The notes beneath the pieces are model-generated. The model ran no database searches. It was not told the origin of the DNA and saw nothing but the letters and a program-made list of their open reading frames with translations. Both the position numbers and the translations under genes were made by a program. 7,722 nucleotides of DNA from DRGT01 sp022567895 (GTDB taxonomy: Archaea; Thermoproteota; Nitrososphaeria; Nitrososphaerales; Nitrosopumilaceae): positions 1 to 7,722 of the forward strand of contig JADFGC010000055.1 in NCBI GenBank assembly GCA_022567895.1. The letters run 5' to 3'. Shown here piece by piece: positions 1-4,952 of this stretch. Positions within the stretch are counted from its first letter, which is position 1, and every line of letters begins with the position of its first letter.

Positions 1-569
1 TTGATAGAAACTTTAGACAAGCCTTCAGCGAATTAAATCGATTAAAAGATAAACTTGCAATTTCTGATGCTGTTATTGAAAAAGCAGCTTACATCTATAG
101 AAAAGCACTAGAAAAAGGTCTTGTAAGGGGAAGATCAATTTCAGCATTGATGGCATCCGCGTTATATGCAGCATGTCGTGACACTGCTACACCAAGAAAT
201 CTAAAAGATGTAGAACTTGCAGCTAACATCAAACGAAAAGATATTGCAAGATGTTACAGATTACTTGTAAAAGAACTGGATCTAAAAATGCCAGTAACTG
301 ATTCAATTCAATGTGTTGCAAGAATCGCTAGCAGAATTGGAATAACAGAAAAAACAAAACGTTATGCAATTAAAGTTCTTAAACAAGCGCAAAAAAATGA
401 AGTATCAGCTGGAAAAGATCCAATGGGCCTTGCCGCTGCAGCACTTTATCTATCATGTGTAAAAAATGGTGAAGATAAAACACAAAGAGACATTGCCGAA
501 GCCGCAAATGTTACAGAGGTAACAATCAGAAACCGCTACAAAGGCCTAAAAGAACATCTCAATTTATAA
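1..569 (+). CDS. tfb: Transcription factor B (TFIIB homologue), 3' part; 5' end outside window
   Basis: The reading frame is open from base 3 and gives 188 residues before TAA at 567-569, so this is the C-terminal part of a TFB. TFB bridges the TATA/TBP complex and RNA polymerase and reads the BRE element beside the TATA box. Visible are most of the first cyclin fold (DRNFRQAF to CYRLLVKELDLKMP) and the whole second cyclin fold, ending in the BRE-reading helix-turn-helix (QRDIAEAANVTEVTIRNRY). The Met/Leu starts near 147-152 lie inside the first cyclin fold, so they are not the true start. By hand alignment it is about 74% identical (139 of 188) to residues 116-303 of the complete TFB at 3715-4626. 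Differences cluster in the early second cyclin repeat, and the HTH is nearly unchanged. The zinc ribbon and B-reader lie outside the window and cannot be assessed. A 7-T run follows the stop. Confidence 0.96.
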   Translation, partial: DRNFRQAFSELNRLKDKLAISDAVIEKAAYIYRKALEKGLVRGRSISALMASALYAACRDTATPRNLKDVELAANIKRKDIARCYRLLVKELDLKMPVTDSIQCVARIASRIGITEKTKRYAIKVLKQAQKNEVSAGKDPMGLAAAALYLSCVKNGEDKTQRDIAEAANVTEVTIRNRYKGLKEHLNL

Positions 570-573
570 TCCG

Positions 574-580
574 TTTTTTT
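574..580 (+). terminator. T-run terminator after the partial TFB gene
   Basis: Seven consecutive T begin five bases after the TFB stop codon. Archaeal RNA polymerase commonly terminates at such runs without a hairpin. No strong stem is seen just upstream. Confidence 0.5.
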
Positions 581-696
581 CAGAATCATTTTAGTCCTAG
601 AAAATTATCGTTGAAATAAGATTTGAGAAAATCCACTAGACTAAAAAATATCAAATTCATGTCCAAATCCACTACTTTTCATCTACTTAAAAGGCG

Positions 697-723
697 AATC
701 AGTCAAGCCTGATTGGCACCAAT
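697..723. promoter_or_regulatory. Overlapping inverted repeats upstream of the hemerythrin-like gene (possible operator)
   Basis: AATCAG at 697-702 and CTGATT at 709-714 form a perfect 6-base inverted repeat around a 6-base spacer. ATTGG at 712-716 and CCAAT at 719-723 form a second, partly overlapping inverted repeat with a 2-base spacer. They lie 25-50 bases upstream of the TATA-like element for the 781 gene (AAATTAAAA, 750-758, centred about 27 bases before the start codon). The position fits a regulator binding site, but the repeats are short and no regulator is identified. Confidence 0.3.
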
Positions 724-780
724 GTTATTACTACTTGAAAATTAGATACAAATTAAAACACGAGATTTTTAGTTTTCTAA

Positions 781-1326
781 TTGAGTGCCACAGAAACTTT
801 AAGAAATGATCACAAGCAAATTAAACGACTTGAAAAAGTAATTTCAAAATGTTATCAAGCACTTTATGATGGAAAAGATATTCCTTTTTCAGATATAGAA
901 AAAATCACAATTATAATCTCTGAATTTCTAGATTCAATTCATTATTCTAGGGAAGAAAATTCCTATTTTCCATGCGTAGCAAGCTATGATTCTTTAAAAA
1001 AAGAAATCAGAACTTTATTGATCGAGCATGAATTTGGTCGACGAATAGCGAGACAAATATCAAAACATCTTCAACGCTGGAAAAAAGGAGAAGATGTTAG
1101 AGAACCTGTAGCAAGATTTCTTAGAACTTACTCAATTTATCTTATTGATCATATTTCAAAAGAAGAAACTTTTTTCAATCAAGCCGAACAAAAAGTACTT
1201 TCAAAAGAAGAAGAACAAGAGATGTATGAACAGTTCAAATCAGTAATGAGCATTACAAAAAAAATTGATGAGATGATTAAAGAAATTGATTCTCTAGAAC
1301 AACGATCGTGGTTCAAAAACCAATAA
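781..1326 (+). CDS. Hemerythrin-like HHE-domain protein
   Basis: This is a 181-residue, predicted cytoplasmic four-helix protein with the metal-ligand pattern of hemerythrin-like HHE domains: His11 (DHKQ), His54-x3-Glu58, His83 (IEHEFGR) and His124-x3-Glu128 (IDHISKEE). Such domains hold a non-haem di-iron centre that binds O2 or related small molecules, or senses iron or redox state. Residues after about 135 form a charged helical tail that may be a coiled coil. The start is TTG, directly preceded in frame by a TAA. The next Met is far inside the domain, so TTG 781 is the only reasonable start. It places His11 at the usual distance from the N-terminus. There is no Shine-Dalgarno site. A TATA-like stretch centred near 754 suggests a leaderless mRNA. 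The gene is probably monocistronic, since a promoter and a T-run separate it from cysC. The exact ligand (O2, NO or iron) cannot be read from sequence. Confidence 0.85.
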   Translation: MSATETLRNDHKQIKRLEKVISKCYQALYDGKDIPFSDIEKITIIISEFLDSIHYSREENSYFPCVASYDSLKKEIRTLLIEHEFGRRIARQISKHLQRWKKGEDVREPVARFLRTYSIYLIDHISKEETFFNQAEQKVLSKEEEQEMYEQFKSVMSITKKIDEMIKEIDSLEQRSWFKNQ

Positions 1327-1338
1327 TTATCGTAAGGT

Positions 1339-1348
1339 CTTTAAGAAG
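1339..1348 (+). promoter_or_regulatory. TATA-like element of cysC
   Basis: CTTTAAGAAG is centred about 27 bases before the cysC ATG, where an archaeal TATA box for a leaderless transcript would lie. The match to a TTTAAATA-type box is imperfect. Confidence 0.35.
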
Positions 1349-1351
1349 TAA

Positions 1352-1359
1352 TTTTTTTT
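1352..1359 (+). terminator. 8-T run after the hemerythrin-like gene
   Basis: Eight consecutive T lie 26 bases after the stop of the HHE gene and just before cysC. The run fits an archaeal oligo-T terminator and would separate the two genes into different transcripts. It overlaps the presumed cysC core promoter spacer. Confidence 0.4.
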
Positions 1360-1369
1360 GTAGATTGCA

Positions 1370-1882
1370 ATGGCGTTTGTAATTTGGATGACTGGTCTTC
1401 CCTGTTCTGGAAAAACAACGATTCTAAGAAAGCTTCAAGAAACAATTCCTAACCTAGCTATGCTTGATGGTGACGAGCTAAGAGAATGGCTTTCACCAAA
1501 GGACTTTTCAAAAGAAGGCAGAGATGAACATAACAAAAAAGTGGCATACCTAGCTAAACTTCTTCTTAAACACAAAGTTCCAGTTGGTGTATCTCTAGTT
1601 AGCCCATATATCGAAAACAGAGAAAACGCTAGAAAAATTGTTGATGATAATGAAAAATTTTCAGAGGTCTACGTAAAATGTTCTCTTGACAAATGTGAAG
1701 AACGAGATGTAAAAGGAATGTACAAAAAAGCAAGAGCAGGTGAAATCAAAAACTTCACAGGACTAGATGATCCTTATGAGGCTCCACCAAATCCAGACTT
1801 TACCGTGGATACCGAAAAACAGACTCTCGATGAAAGTGCTCAGGCAATTACAGAATATCTAAAATCAAAAAACTTGCTATAA
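1370..1882 (+). CDS. cysC: Adenylylsulfate (APS) kinase
   Basis: This cytoplasmic kinase phosphorylates adenosine 5'-phosphosulfate with ATP to give PAPS, the activated sulfate used for reduction or sulfation. The 170-residue protein carries a Walker A loop at residues 9-17 (GLPCSGKTT), the DGD motif at 33-35, a conserved SP at 78-79, and the APS-kinase signature KGMYKKARAGEIKNFTG at 115-131 followed by PYEAP at 135-139. The middle is somewhat divergent: the usual DRxENIRR segment reads RDEHNKK (51-57), and the loop before it is shorter than in Escherichia coli CysC. The ATG directly precedes the first beta strand, and there is no Shine-Dalgarno site. A TATA-like element about 27 bases upstream suggests a leaderless mRNA. 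The gene converges on cysQ, and the two coding ends overlap by 6 bases. Their neighbourhood supports a shared role in PAPS/PAP metabolism. The ATP-sulfurylase and PAPS-using genes are not in the window. Confidence 0.92.
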   Translation: MAFVIWMTGLPCSGKTTILRKLQETIPNLAMLDGDELREWLSPKDFSKEGRDEHNKKVAYLAKLLLKHKVPVGVSLVSPYIENRENARKIVDDNEKFSEVYVKCSLDKCEERDVKGMYKKARAGEIKNFTGLDDPYEAPPNPDFTVDTEKQTLDESAQAITEYLKSKNLL

Positions 1883-2695
1883 TTTTTTGAATCCATTTAC
1901 TATCTTATCGTGAACTAGACCATTTGTTACAAGAATCCCATTTTGGTGGTTTACAATTTTATTATTATATGACATGTCATTTCCTTGCATGTCAGTCATT
2001 TTTCCACCAGCTTCAGATATTATACAATAAGAGGCACAAGTATCCCATTCTTTCATCTTGTCCGTTGTTGTTAGATAAACATCTGCAGCACCAGAACTAA
2101 TTTTTCCAACTTTAAGTGAACTTCCAATACTAGTAAAGTCTGAAATTTGGAGTTTTTTCAACAAGGCTTTTTCGTTTTCTAAAAGATGATGTCTACTTCC
2201 TACTGCTCTGCATTTTTCTAACTCAGAAATATTACTAACTGAAATTTTTGCCCAAGAATCATTTGAAAACTTCCAGGCTCCAAAACCTTTCTGAGCCAAA
2301 AATAGTGTTTTCTCTGTTGGCCAATAAATAATTCCTAAAATTGGTTTCTTATTTTCAACCAGTGCTATCATTACTGTAAATTCTCCAGTCCGGTTTACAA
2401 AATCAGTAGTTCCATCAAGAGGATCAATTATCCAAATCTTATTTTGCCCTAATCGCTTTTCATCATCTTTGTCTTCTTCTGAAAGAATATCGAAATTTGT
2501 TTTTGAAAGAATATTTTTGATAATCTCGTTGCTTTTCAGATCTGCTTCAGTAATAGGAGAATCATCTATTTTTACATCAGAAGAAAAATCTTTACTGTAC
2601 ACTTGAAGAATTTCTTTTCCAGCATCTATTGCTGCATTTACAGCGATTTGTAGCTCAGAAAGATTTGTTTCAAAAGGAAGTTTGGGAACATCCAT
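1877..2695 (-). CDS. cysQ: 3'(2'),5'-bisphosphate nucleotidase (CysQ-like; inositol monophosphatase family)
   Basis: This 272-residue Mg2+-dependent, Li+-sensitive-type phosphatase shows the family motifs in order: SPITEAD (46-52), LSEED with catalytic Glu73/Glu74 (71-75), the metal site DPLDGTTDF (91-99), GSSLK (191-195) and EWDTCASYCIISEAGG (216-231) with metal ligand Asp218. The stretch GEFTVMIALVENKKPILGIIYWP (104-126) and the GSSLK motif resemble CysQ more than plain inositol monophosphatase. I therefore favour hydrolysis of 3'-phosphoadenosine 5'-phosphate (PAP) to AMP. Convergence with the APS kinase gene supports this. Alternatives are inositol-1-phosphatase, or the fructose-1,6-bisphosphatase activity known for some archaeal family members. 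The ATG at 2695 is the first good start and has no Shine-Dalgarno site. The gene lies 19 bases downstream of the small membrane-protein gene and may share its transcript. Confidence 0.88.
   Translation of the reverse strand: MDVPKLPFETNLSELQIAVNAAIDAGKEILQVYSKDFSSDVKIDDSPITEADLKSNEIIKNILSKTNFDILSEEDKDDEKRLGQNKIWIIDPLDGTTDFVNRTGEFTVMIALVENKKPILGIIYWPTEKTLFLAQKGFGAWKFSNDSWAKISVSNISELEKCRAVGSRHHLLENEKALLKKLQISDFTSIGSSLKVGKISSGAADVYLTTTDKMKEWDTCASYCIISEAGGKMTDMQGNDMSYNNKIVNHQNGILVTNGLVHDKIVNGFKKL
1883..1888 (+). terminator. T-run immediately after cysC
   Basis: Six T follow the cysC TAA directly, inside the last codons of the convergent cysQ gene. The run is plausibly the cysC terminator. On the other strand it is an A-run (a Lys codon pair) in cysQ. 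Confidence 0.35.
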
Positions 2696-2714
2696 AATTT
2701 TTCTAATTTATTTC

Positions 2715-2924
2715 TCAGGTGGTAAGTTCGGGTTTTAGTGTCCAGACAACTCCAAGAACTACAAACGGAATGGAGATTACTCCAATTATGGCCAAAAGAC
2801 TGACAAATGCAGATTCAGGAATATCGGGATTATTTACAATCCATGGCAAAGGTAAAGTTACAACAAACCAAATTGATGCAAGTAAAATTATCAATTTGAT
2901 CTTCTTTTTCTTTTCAGGCTTCAA
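2715..2924 (-). CDS. Small two-helix membrane protein, unknown function
   Basis: I do not recognise a family. The product is about 69 residues: a Lys-rich N-terminus (KPEKKKKIK), a first membrane helix (about residues 11-31, LIILLASIWFVVTLPLPWIV), a short polar loop (NNPDIPESA), and a second membrane helix (about 41-64) ending in a short tail. Both ends should face the cytoplasm. The minus strand contains AGGAG (2938-2934). It lies 9 bases before the TTG at 2924 but only 3 before the TTG at 2930, so I prefer 2924. Starting at 2930 would add two residues (ML). The gene ends 19 bases before cysQ and may be co-transcribed with it. A plus-strand frame over the same bases encodes a mixed-composition peptide and looks like a shadow. 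Hydrophobicity pattern and ribosome site support this being real. Confidence 0.68.
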   Translation of the reverse strand: MKPEKKKKIKLIILLASIWFVVTLPLPWIVNNPDIPESAFVSLLAIIGVISIPFVVLGVVWTLKPELTT

Positions 2925-2933
2925 CAGCAAAAT

Positions 2934-2938
2934 CTCCT
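2934..2938 (-). promoter_or_regulatory. Shine-Dalgarno site AGGAG deciding the start of the small membrane protein
   Basis: AGGAG on the minus strand is one of only two strong Shine-Dalgarno sequences in the window. Its 9-base spacing favours TTG 2924 over TTG 2930. Confidence 0.55.
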
Positions 2939-3061
2939 GATTATGCTATTAATTGGTTTGAATCATACAAAAATTCTGAAAATCGTAGGATCATTTTACA
3001 ATTCACTAATTTATGCATGAAATATTCATTATTTTCCGGATATTTTTTGTAAAATTTTATG

Positions 3062-3084
3062 TTAAATATTAAATACTTTAAAAT
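3062..3084 (+). promoter_or_regulatory. TATA-rich promoter upstream of the structured RNA
   Basis: Two TATA-like elements are seen: TTAAATATTAAATA at 3062-3075 and CTTTAAAAT at 3076-3084. With the usual spacing of about 26 bases they would start transcription near 3095 or 3106. No protein gene on this strand follows, which suggests a promoter for a non-coding transcript. A perfect palindrome, TAAAATTTTA, lies just upstream at 3050-3059. Confidence 0.5.
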
Positions 3085-3094
3085 CATACATAAA

Positions 3095-3235
3095 ATGATG
3101 CCGATGGATGTAATTTCTATCGACTAAACATGCGTGGTCCCGCAGAACAAGCTTACGGCGTCAAGCGCAAAATCTTGACAAGAGAGGTAATCTCTCACAG
3201 TTCTGCTGAGAGGGATCACGCCACCTTATTTTCTT
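3095..3235 (+). ncRNA. Putative stand-alone structured non-coding RNA, family unknown
   Basis: This is a G+C-rich island (about 54% over 3131-3225 by hand count) in AT-rich DNA with no open frame. It folds into nested and adjacent helices. The 5' hairpin is 3102-3107/3117-3122 (6 bp). A long stem, 3132-3141/3212-3221 (10 bp), continues into 3142-3148/3200-3206 (7 bp) with a 5-base bulge at 3207-3211. Inside it are hairpins 3160-3165/3174-3179 (6 bp, GTCAAG/CTTGAC) and 3182-3186/3192-3196 (5 bp, GAGAG/CTCTC). Two pairs are G-U on the plus strand (3106-3118 and 3137-3216) and would be C-A mismatches on the minus strand, which points to plus-strand transcription. TATA elements lie upstream and a T-rich end (3227-3237) lies downstream. 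I see no tRNA, 5S, SRP or RNase P hallmarks. The 5' end is uncertain (about 3095-3110). Confidence 0.55.
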
Positions 3236-3237
3236 TT
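3227..3237 (+). terminator. T-rich end of the structured RNA
   Basis: TTATTTTCTTTT-like sequence begins a few bases after the closing stem (which ends at 3221). It fits an archaeal T-rich terminator for a plus-strand RNA. It overlaps the stop codon of the minus-strand gene ending at 3236. Confidence 0.4.
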
Positions 3238-3685
3238 AGGATTGCTTTTTCAAAAAAACTGATACTGGACCATTATAGTTTTCATGAGGATTTATTGTAA
3301 TCTGAACCTGTTGAGGAGAAGAAATCTCTATTGTTGACTCCTCATCTCCAGTATAGCTCCAAGTATAATATTGAGAAATTCCCGTTTCATGAGATTCTGA
3401 GTTCAGCACAAATTTTTCAATGTAATAATGATTAGGCCCTGAGAGAGAAATTGTCAATGTTTGAGGGCTATCCCCATTTGGAACAAACTCAAATTGATAA
3501 CTACCTTCTTCAATTTCAAATGAATCTGTAAAAACTCCGTTTTCGTACATGGTAGGATCTGCCAAGGTTACATGAAAAACATCATCAGTTTTGTTTACAT
3601 CAAAATATAATCCAAGAAATCCAATTAAAATTACAATACCAATTGCAGCTGCAATTGCACCACCAATTTTTGGATTCAATTTCAA
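3236..3685 (-). CDS. N-terminally anchored extracytoplasmic protein, unknown function
   Basis: I recognise no named family. The 149-residue product starts with a short positive end (MKLNPK) and one long hydrophobic helix at about 7-27 (IGGAIAAAIGIVILIGFLGLYF). This acts as a signal anchor or signal peptide and leaves about 120 residues outside the membrane. The outer part is rich in Thr, Ser, Tyr and alternating hydrophobics (GSYQFEFVPNG, QTLTISLSG, STIEISSPQQVQITINP), which suggests a small beta-sandwich. It has no cysteine and no lipobox. The start ATG is 29 bases after the TFB stop at 3715 on the same strand. The spacer has a T-rich stretch but no clear promoter, so read-through from TFB is possible. 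Its 3' end abuts the T-rich end of the putative plus-strand RNA, so a minus-strand transcript running past the stop would be antisense to that RNA. Confidence 0.75.
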   Translation of the reverse strand: MKLNPKIGGAIAAAIGIVILIGFLGLYFDVNKTDDVFHVTLADPTMYENGVFTDSFEIEEGSYQFEFVPNGDSPQTLTISLSGPNHYYIEKFVLNSESHETGISQYYTWSYTGDEESTIEISSPQQVQITINPHENYNGPVSVFLKKQS

Positions 3686-3714
3686 TCTCTATAAAATTTT
3701 CAAGAATAAAAAGT

Positions 3715-4626
3715 CTAAAGCTTGAGTTCTTCTTTTAGATCCTTGTAACGATTTCTGATTGTTACCTCTGTAACTCCAGCAGCTTGTGCTATGTCTTTTT
3801 GAGTTTTGTTTTCTCCCAGCATAACACATGCAAGATACAAAGCTGCAGCTGCAAGCCCCATTGGATCTTTTCCAGCTGACACCTCAATTCTAGTTGCCTC
3901 ATCTAAAAATTCCAGGGCCTTTCTTTTTATCTTTTCATTAAGACTTGAAATACTAGCAATTCTTGCAACACATTTAGTGGGATCCACTACGGGCATTTTC
4001 AGATCTAATTCTCTAAGTAATAATCTGTAACATCTTGCAACATCTTTTCTTTTGATGTTGATTCCATTTGCAACATCAGTTAATGTCCTAGGGGTTTGCG
4101 TATTTCTGCAAGCTGCATAAAGTGATGCAGCAACCAATGCTGGAATTGATCTTCCTCTTACAAGGCTTTTGTCCAAAGCTTTTCTGTAAATGTATGCAGT
4201 TTTTTCAATTACAGCATCAGATAATGCTAGCTTGTCTTTTAATCGGTCTAACTCGCTGAAGGCTTGTCTAAAGTTTCTATCAATTGGCTCATGAACCTGA
4301 CTTCTACTGTCCCAAGTTCTGAGACGCTCAATGGTGGTTTTCATTGAAGTAGTAAGTGGCTTGCCAGAAGCATCTTTGTTTATTGGATTTATGATTGTTG
4401 CAAGACCCATGTCATGCATTGCCAGCGATGTTGGTGTTCCGGCCCTCGCTCTGTCACCATGTTCATCCTTTGAGAATGATCGCCATTCAGGACCTTCTCG
4501 CTCAGTTCTATCTGAGGCAACAAATCCACACTTTGAACAAAACATCTCACCCGTATTGTTGTCTGTGAGCATAGAACCCTTGCCACATCTTTGACATTTA
4601 TCGCCAGTTCTAATCATCTGAGTCAT
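3715..4626 (-). CDS. tfb: Transcription factor B (TFIIB homologue), complete
   Basis: This is a 303-residue general transcription initiation factor that joins TBP-TATA DNA to RNA polymerase and helps select the start site. In order it has an N-terminal zinc ribbon with Cys11, Cys14, Cys30 and Cys33 (CQRC...CSKC), the B-reader/linker region (about 44-75, including GPEWRSF and GDRARAG), and a first cyclin fold (about 115-205, VRGRSIPALVAASLYAACR). The second cyclin fold (about 212-303) contains the BRE-reading helix-turn-helix QKDIAQAAGVTEVTIRNRY (276-294). Length and all landmarks match full archaeal TFBs. The ATG at 4626 gives a normal N-terminus. A TATA-like CTTTTTATC on the minus strand (about 4655-4663) would give a very short leader. 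The gene diverges from a zinc-finger microprotein and is followed by an anchored secreted protein. The partial paralogue at 1-569 is inverted relative to it, about 3.1 kb away. Confidence 0.97.
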   Translation of the reverse strand: MTQMIRTGDKCQRCGKGSMLTDNNTGEMFCSKCGFVASDRTEREGPEWRSFSKDEHGDRARAGTPTSLAMHDMGLATIINPINKDASGKPLTTSMKTTIERLRTWDSRSQVHEPIDRNFRQAFSELDRLKDKLALSDAVIEKTAYIYRKALDKSLVRGRSIPALVAASLYAACRNTQTPRTLTDVANGINIKRKDVARCYRLLLRELDLKMPVVDPTKCVARIASISSLNEKIKRKALEFLDEATRIEVSAGKDPMGLAAAALYLACVMLGENKTQKDIAQAAGVTEVTIRNRYKDLKEELKL

Positions 4627-4684
4627 AAAATCTAGATTTGGTCATTTGATAGCTGATAAAAAGATTGAGTTAATTTACTAAATT

Positions 4685-4700
4685 GGCTAATTTCGGCTAA
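4685..4700. repeat. Direct repeat GGCTAA with 10-base period in the divergent promoter region
   Basis: GGCTAA occurs at 4685-4690 and 4695-4700, exactly 10 bases apart, so both copies face the same side of the helix. They sit 10-25 bases upstream of the zinc-finger gene's TATA box, in the region shared with the divergent TFB. A regulator site is possible but not demonstrated. Confidence 0.3.
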
Positions 4701-4709
4701 AAAACAATA

Positions 4710-4717
4710 TTTAAATA
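4710..4717 (+). promoter_or_regulatory. TATA box of the zinc-finger microprotein gene
   Basis: TTTAAATA is a near-ideal archaeal TATA box. Its centre lies about 29 bases before the ATG at 4743, so transcription should begin within a few bases of the start codon. This supports the short gene as real. Confidence 0.65.
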
Positions 4718-4742
4718 CATTTTTTTTAACCTCAAATATAAA

Positions 4743-4847
4743 ATGGTCAAATGTCCTCTTTGTGGCGAAGCCCTGATTAATGATATTCTGGTGCAGACTC
4801 ATATCAAAAAGATTCATCCCCAAAGAACAACCGTTTTGAATCTCTAA
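4743..4847 (+). CDS. C2H2 zinc-finger microprotein (34 residues)
   Basis: A short frame from ATG 4743 to TAA 4845-4847 encodes a 34-residue protein. Almost all of it is a single classical zinc finger: Cys4-x2-Cys7-x12-His20-x4-His25 (CPLC to THIKKIH), which fits the C2H2 consensus C-x2-4-C-x12-H-x3-5-H. The tail is basic and polar (PQRTTVLNL). A strong TATA box ends 25 bases before the ATG, and a T-run follows at 4874-4879. The gene diverges from TFB with 116 bases between the starts. Such small fingers could bind nucleic acid or a protein partner; the target is unknown. A minus-strand frame covering the same bases lacks any recognisable features and has no support. The exact zinc-ligand spacing makes chance unlikely. 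Confidence 0.82.
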   Translation: MVKCPLCGEALINDILVQTHIKKIHPQRTTVLNL

Positions 4848-4873
4848 TTGCCGTATCATTGCAATTTTGTACA

Positions 4874-4879
4874 TTTTTT
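4874..4879 (+). terminator. T-run after the zinc-finger gene
   Basis: Six T lie 26 bases after the microprotein stop codon, the first oligo-T on that strand. This is consistent with archaeal termination before the cdvB promoter. Confidence 0.35.
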
Positions 4880-4907
4880 GTTAGTGAAATTTTATACGCG
4901 GTAAATC

Positions 4908-4916
4908 ATATTTAAC
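4908..4916 (+). promoter_or_regulatory. TATA-like element of the cdvB paralogue
   Basis: ATATTTAAC lies about 40 bases before the GTG start, which would give a leader of roughly 15 bases. A second candidate, ATTTTATAC, lies about 20 bases further upstream. Which one is used cannot be decided from sequence. Confidence 0.35.
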
Positions 4917-4952
4917 ATTGGAAATTAATAATCTAAAATTAGAGCACCCCTC

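Noticed and set aside
147..569. A complete 140-residue protein starting at 147
   Set aside because: The frame continues upstream to base 3 with clear TFB cyclin-fold sequence matching the complete paralogue, so this is an internal start of a truncated-by-window TFB.
2719..2940. Plus-strand frame of 73 residues
   Set aside because: It is antisense to the two-helix membrane protein. It has no ribosome site, mixed composition, and its Phe-rich end is the complement of the Lys-rich N-terminus.
3095..3127. Ten-residue leader peptide (MMPMDVISID) at the start of the structured region
   Set aside because: It is too short to support, has no Shine-Dalgarno site, and no protein gene follows on that strand. 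It overlaps the 5' hairpin.
3094..3211. C/D box guide RNA (TGATG near 3096, CTGA at 3206)
   Set aside because: The C box is imperfect, the boxes are over 100 bases apart, and the space between is filled with strong helices, unlike archaeal C/D RNAs of about 60 bases.
3132..3225. H/ACA guide RNA, tRNA, SRP RNA or RNase P RNA
   Set aside because: I found no pseudouridylation pocket with a properly placed ACA, no T-loop GTTCGA-type sequence, no SRP helix 8 signature, and no RNase P conserved core (GAGGAAAGTC or ACAGAA-type).
4389..4586. Minus-strand frame overlapping the TFB N-terminus in another frame
   Set aside because: It is an out-of-frame shadow of the zinc ribbon and B-reader region of TFB.
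3806..4594. Plus-strand frames inside the complete TFB gene
   Set aside because: They are antisense shadows of a gene with an unmistakable TFB sequence and have no promoter or motif of their own.
4632..4874. Minus-strand frame of 80 residues
   Set aside because: It covers the divergent promoter region and is antisense to the zinc-finger microprotein. It has no recognisable domain, and its codons cover the TATA box.
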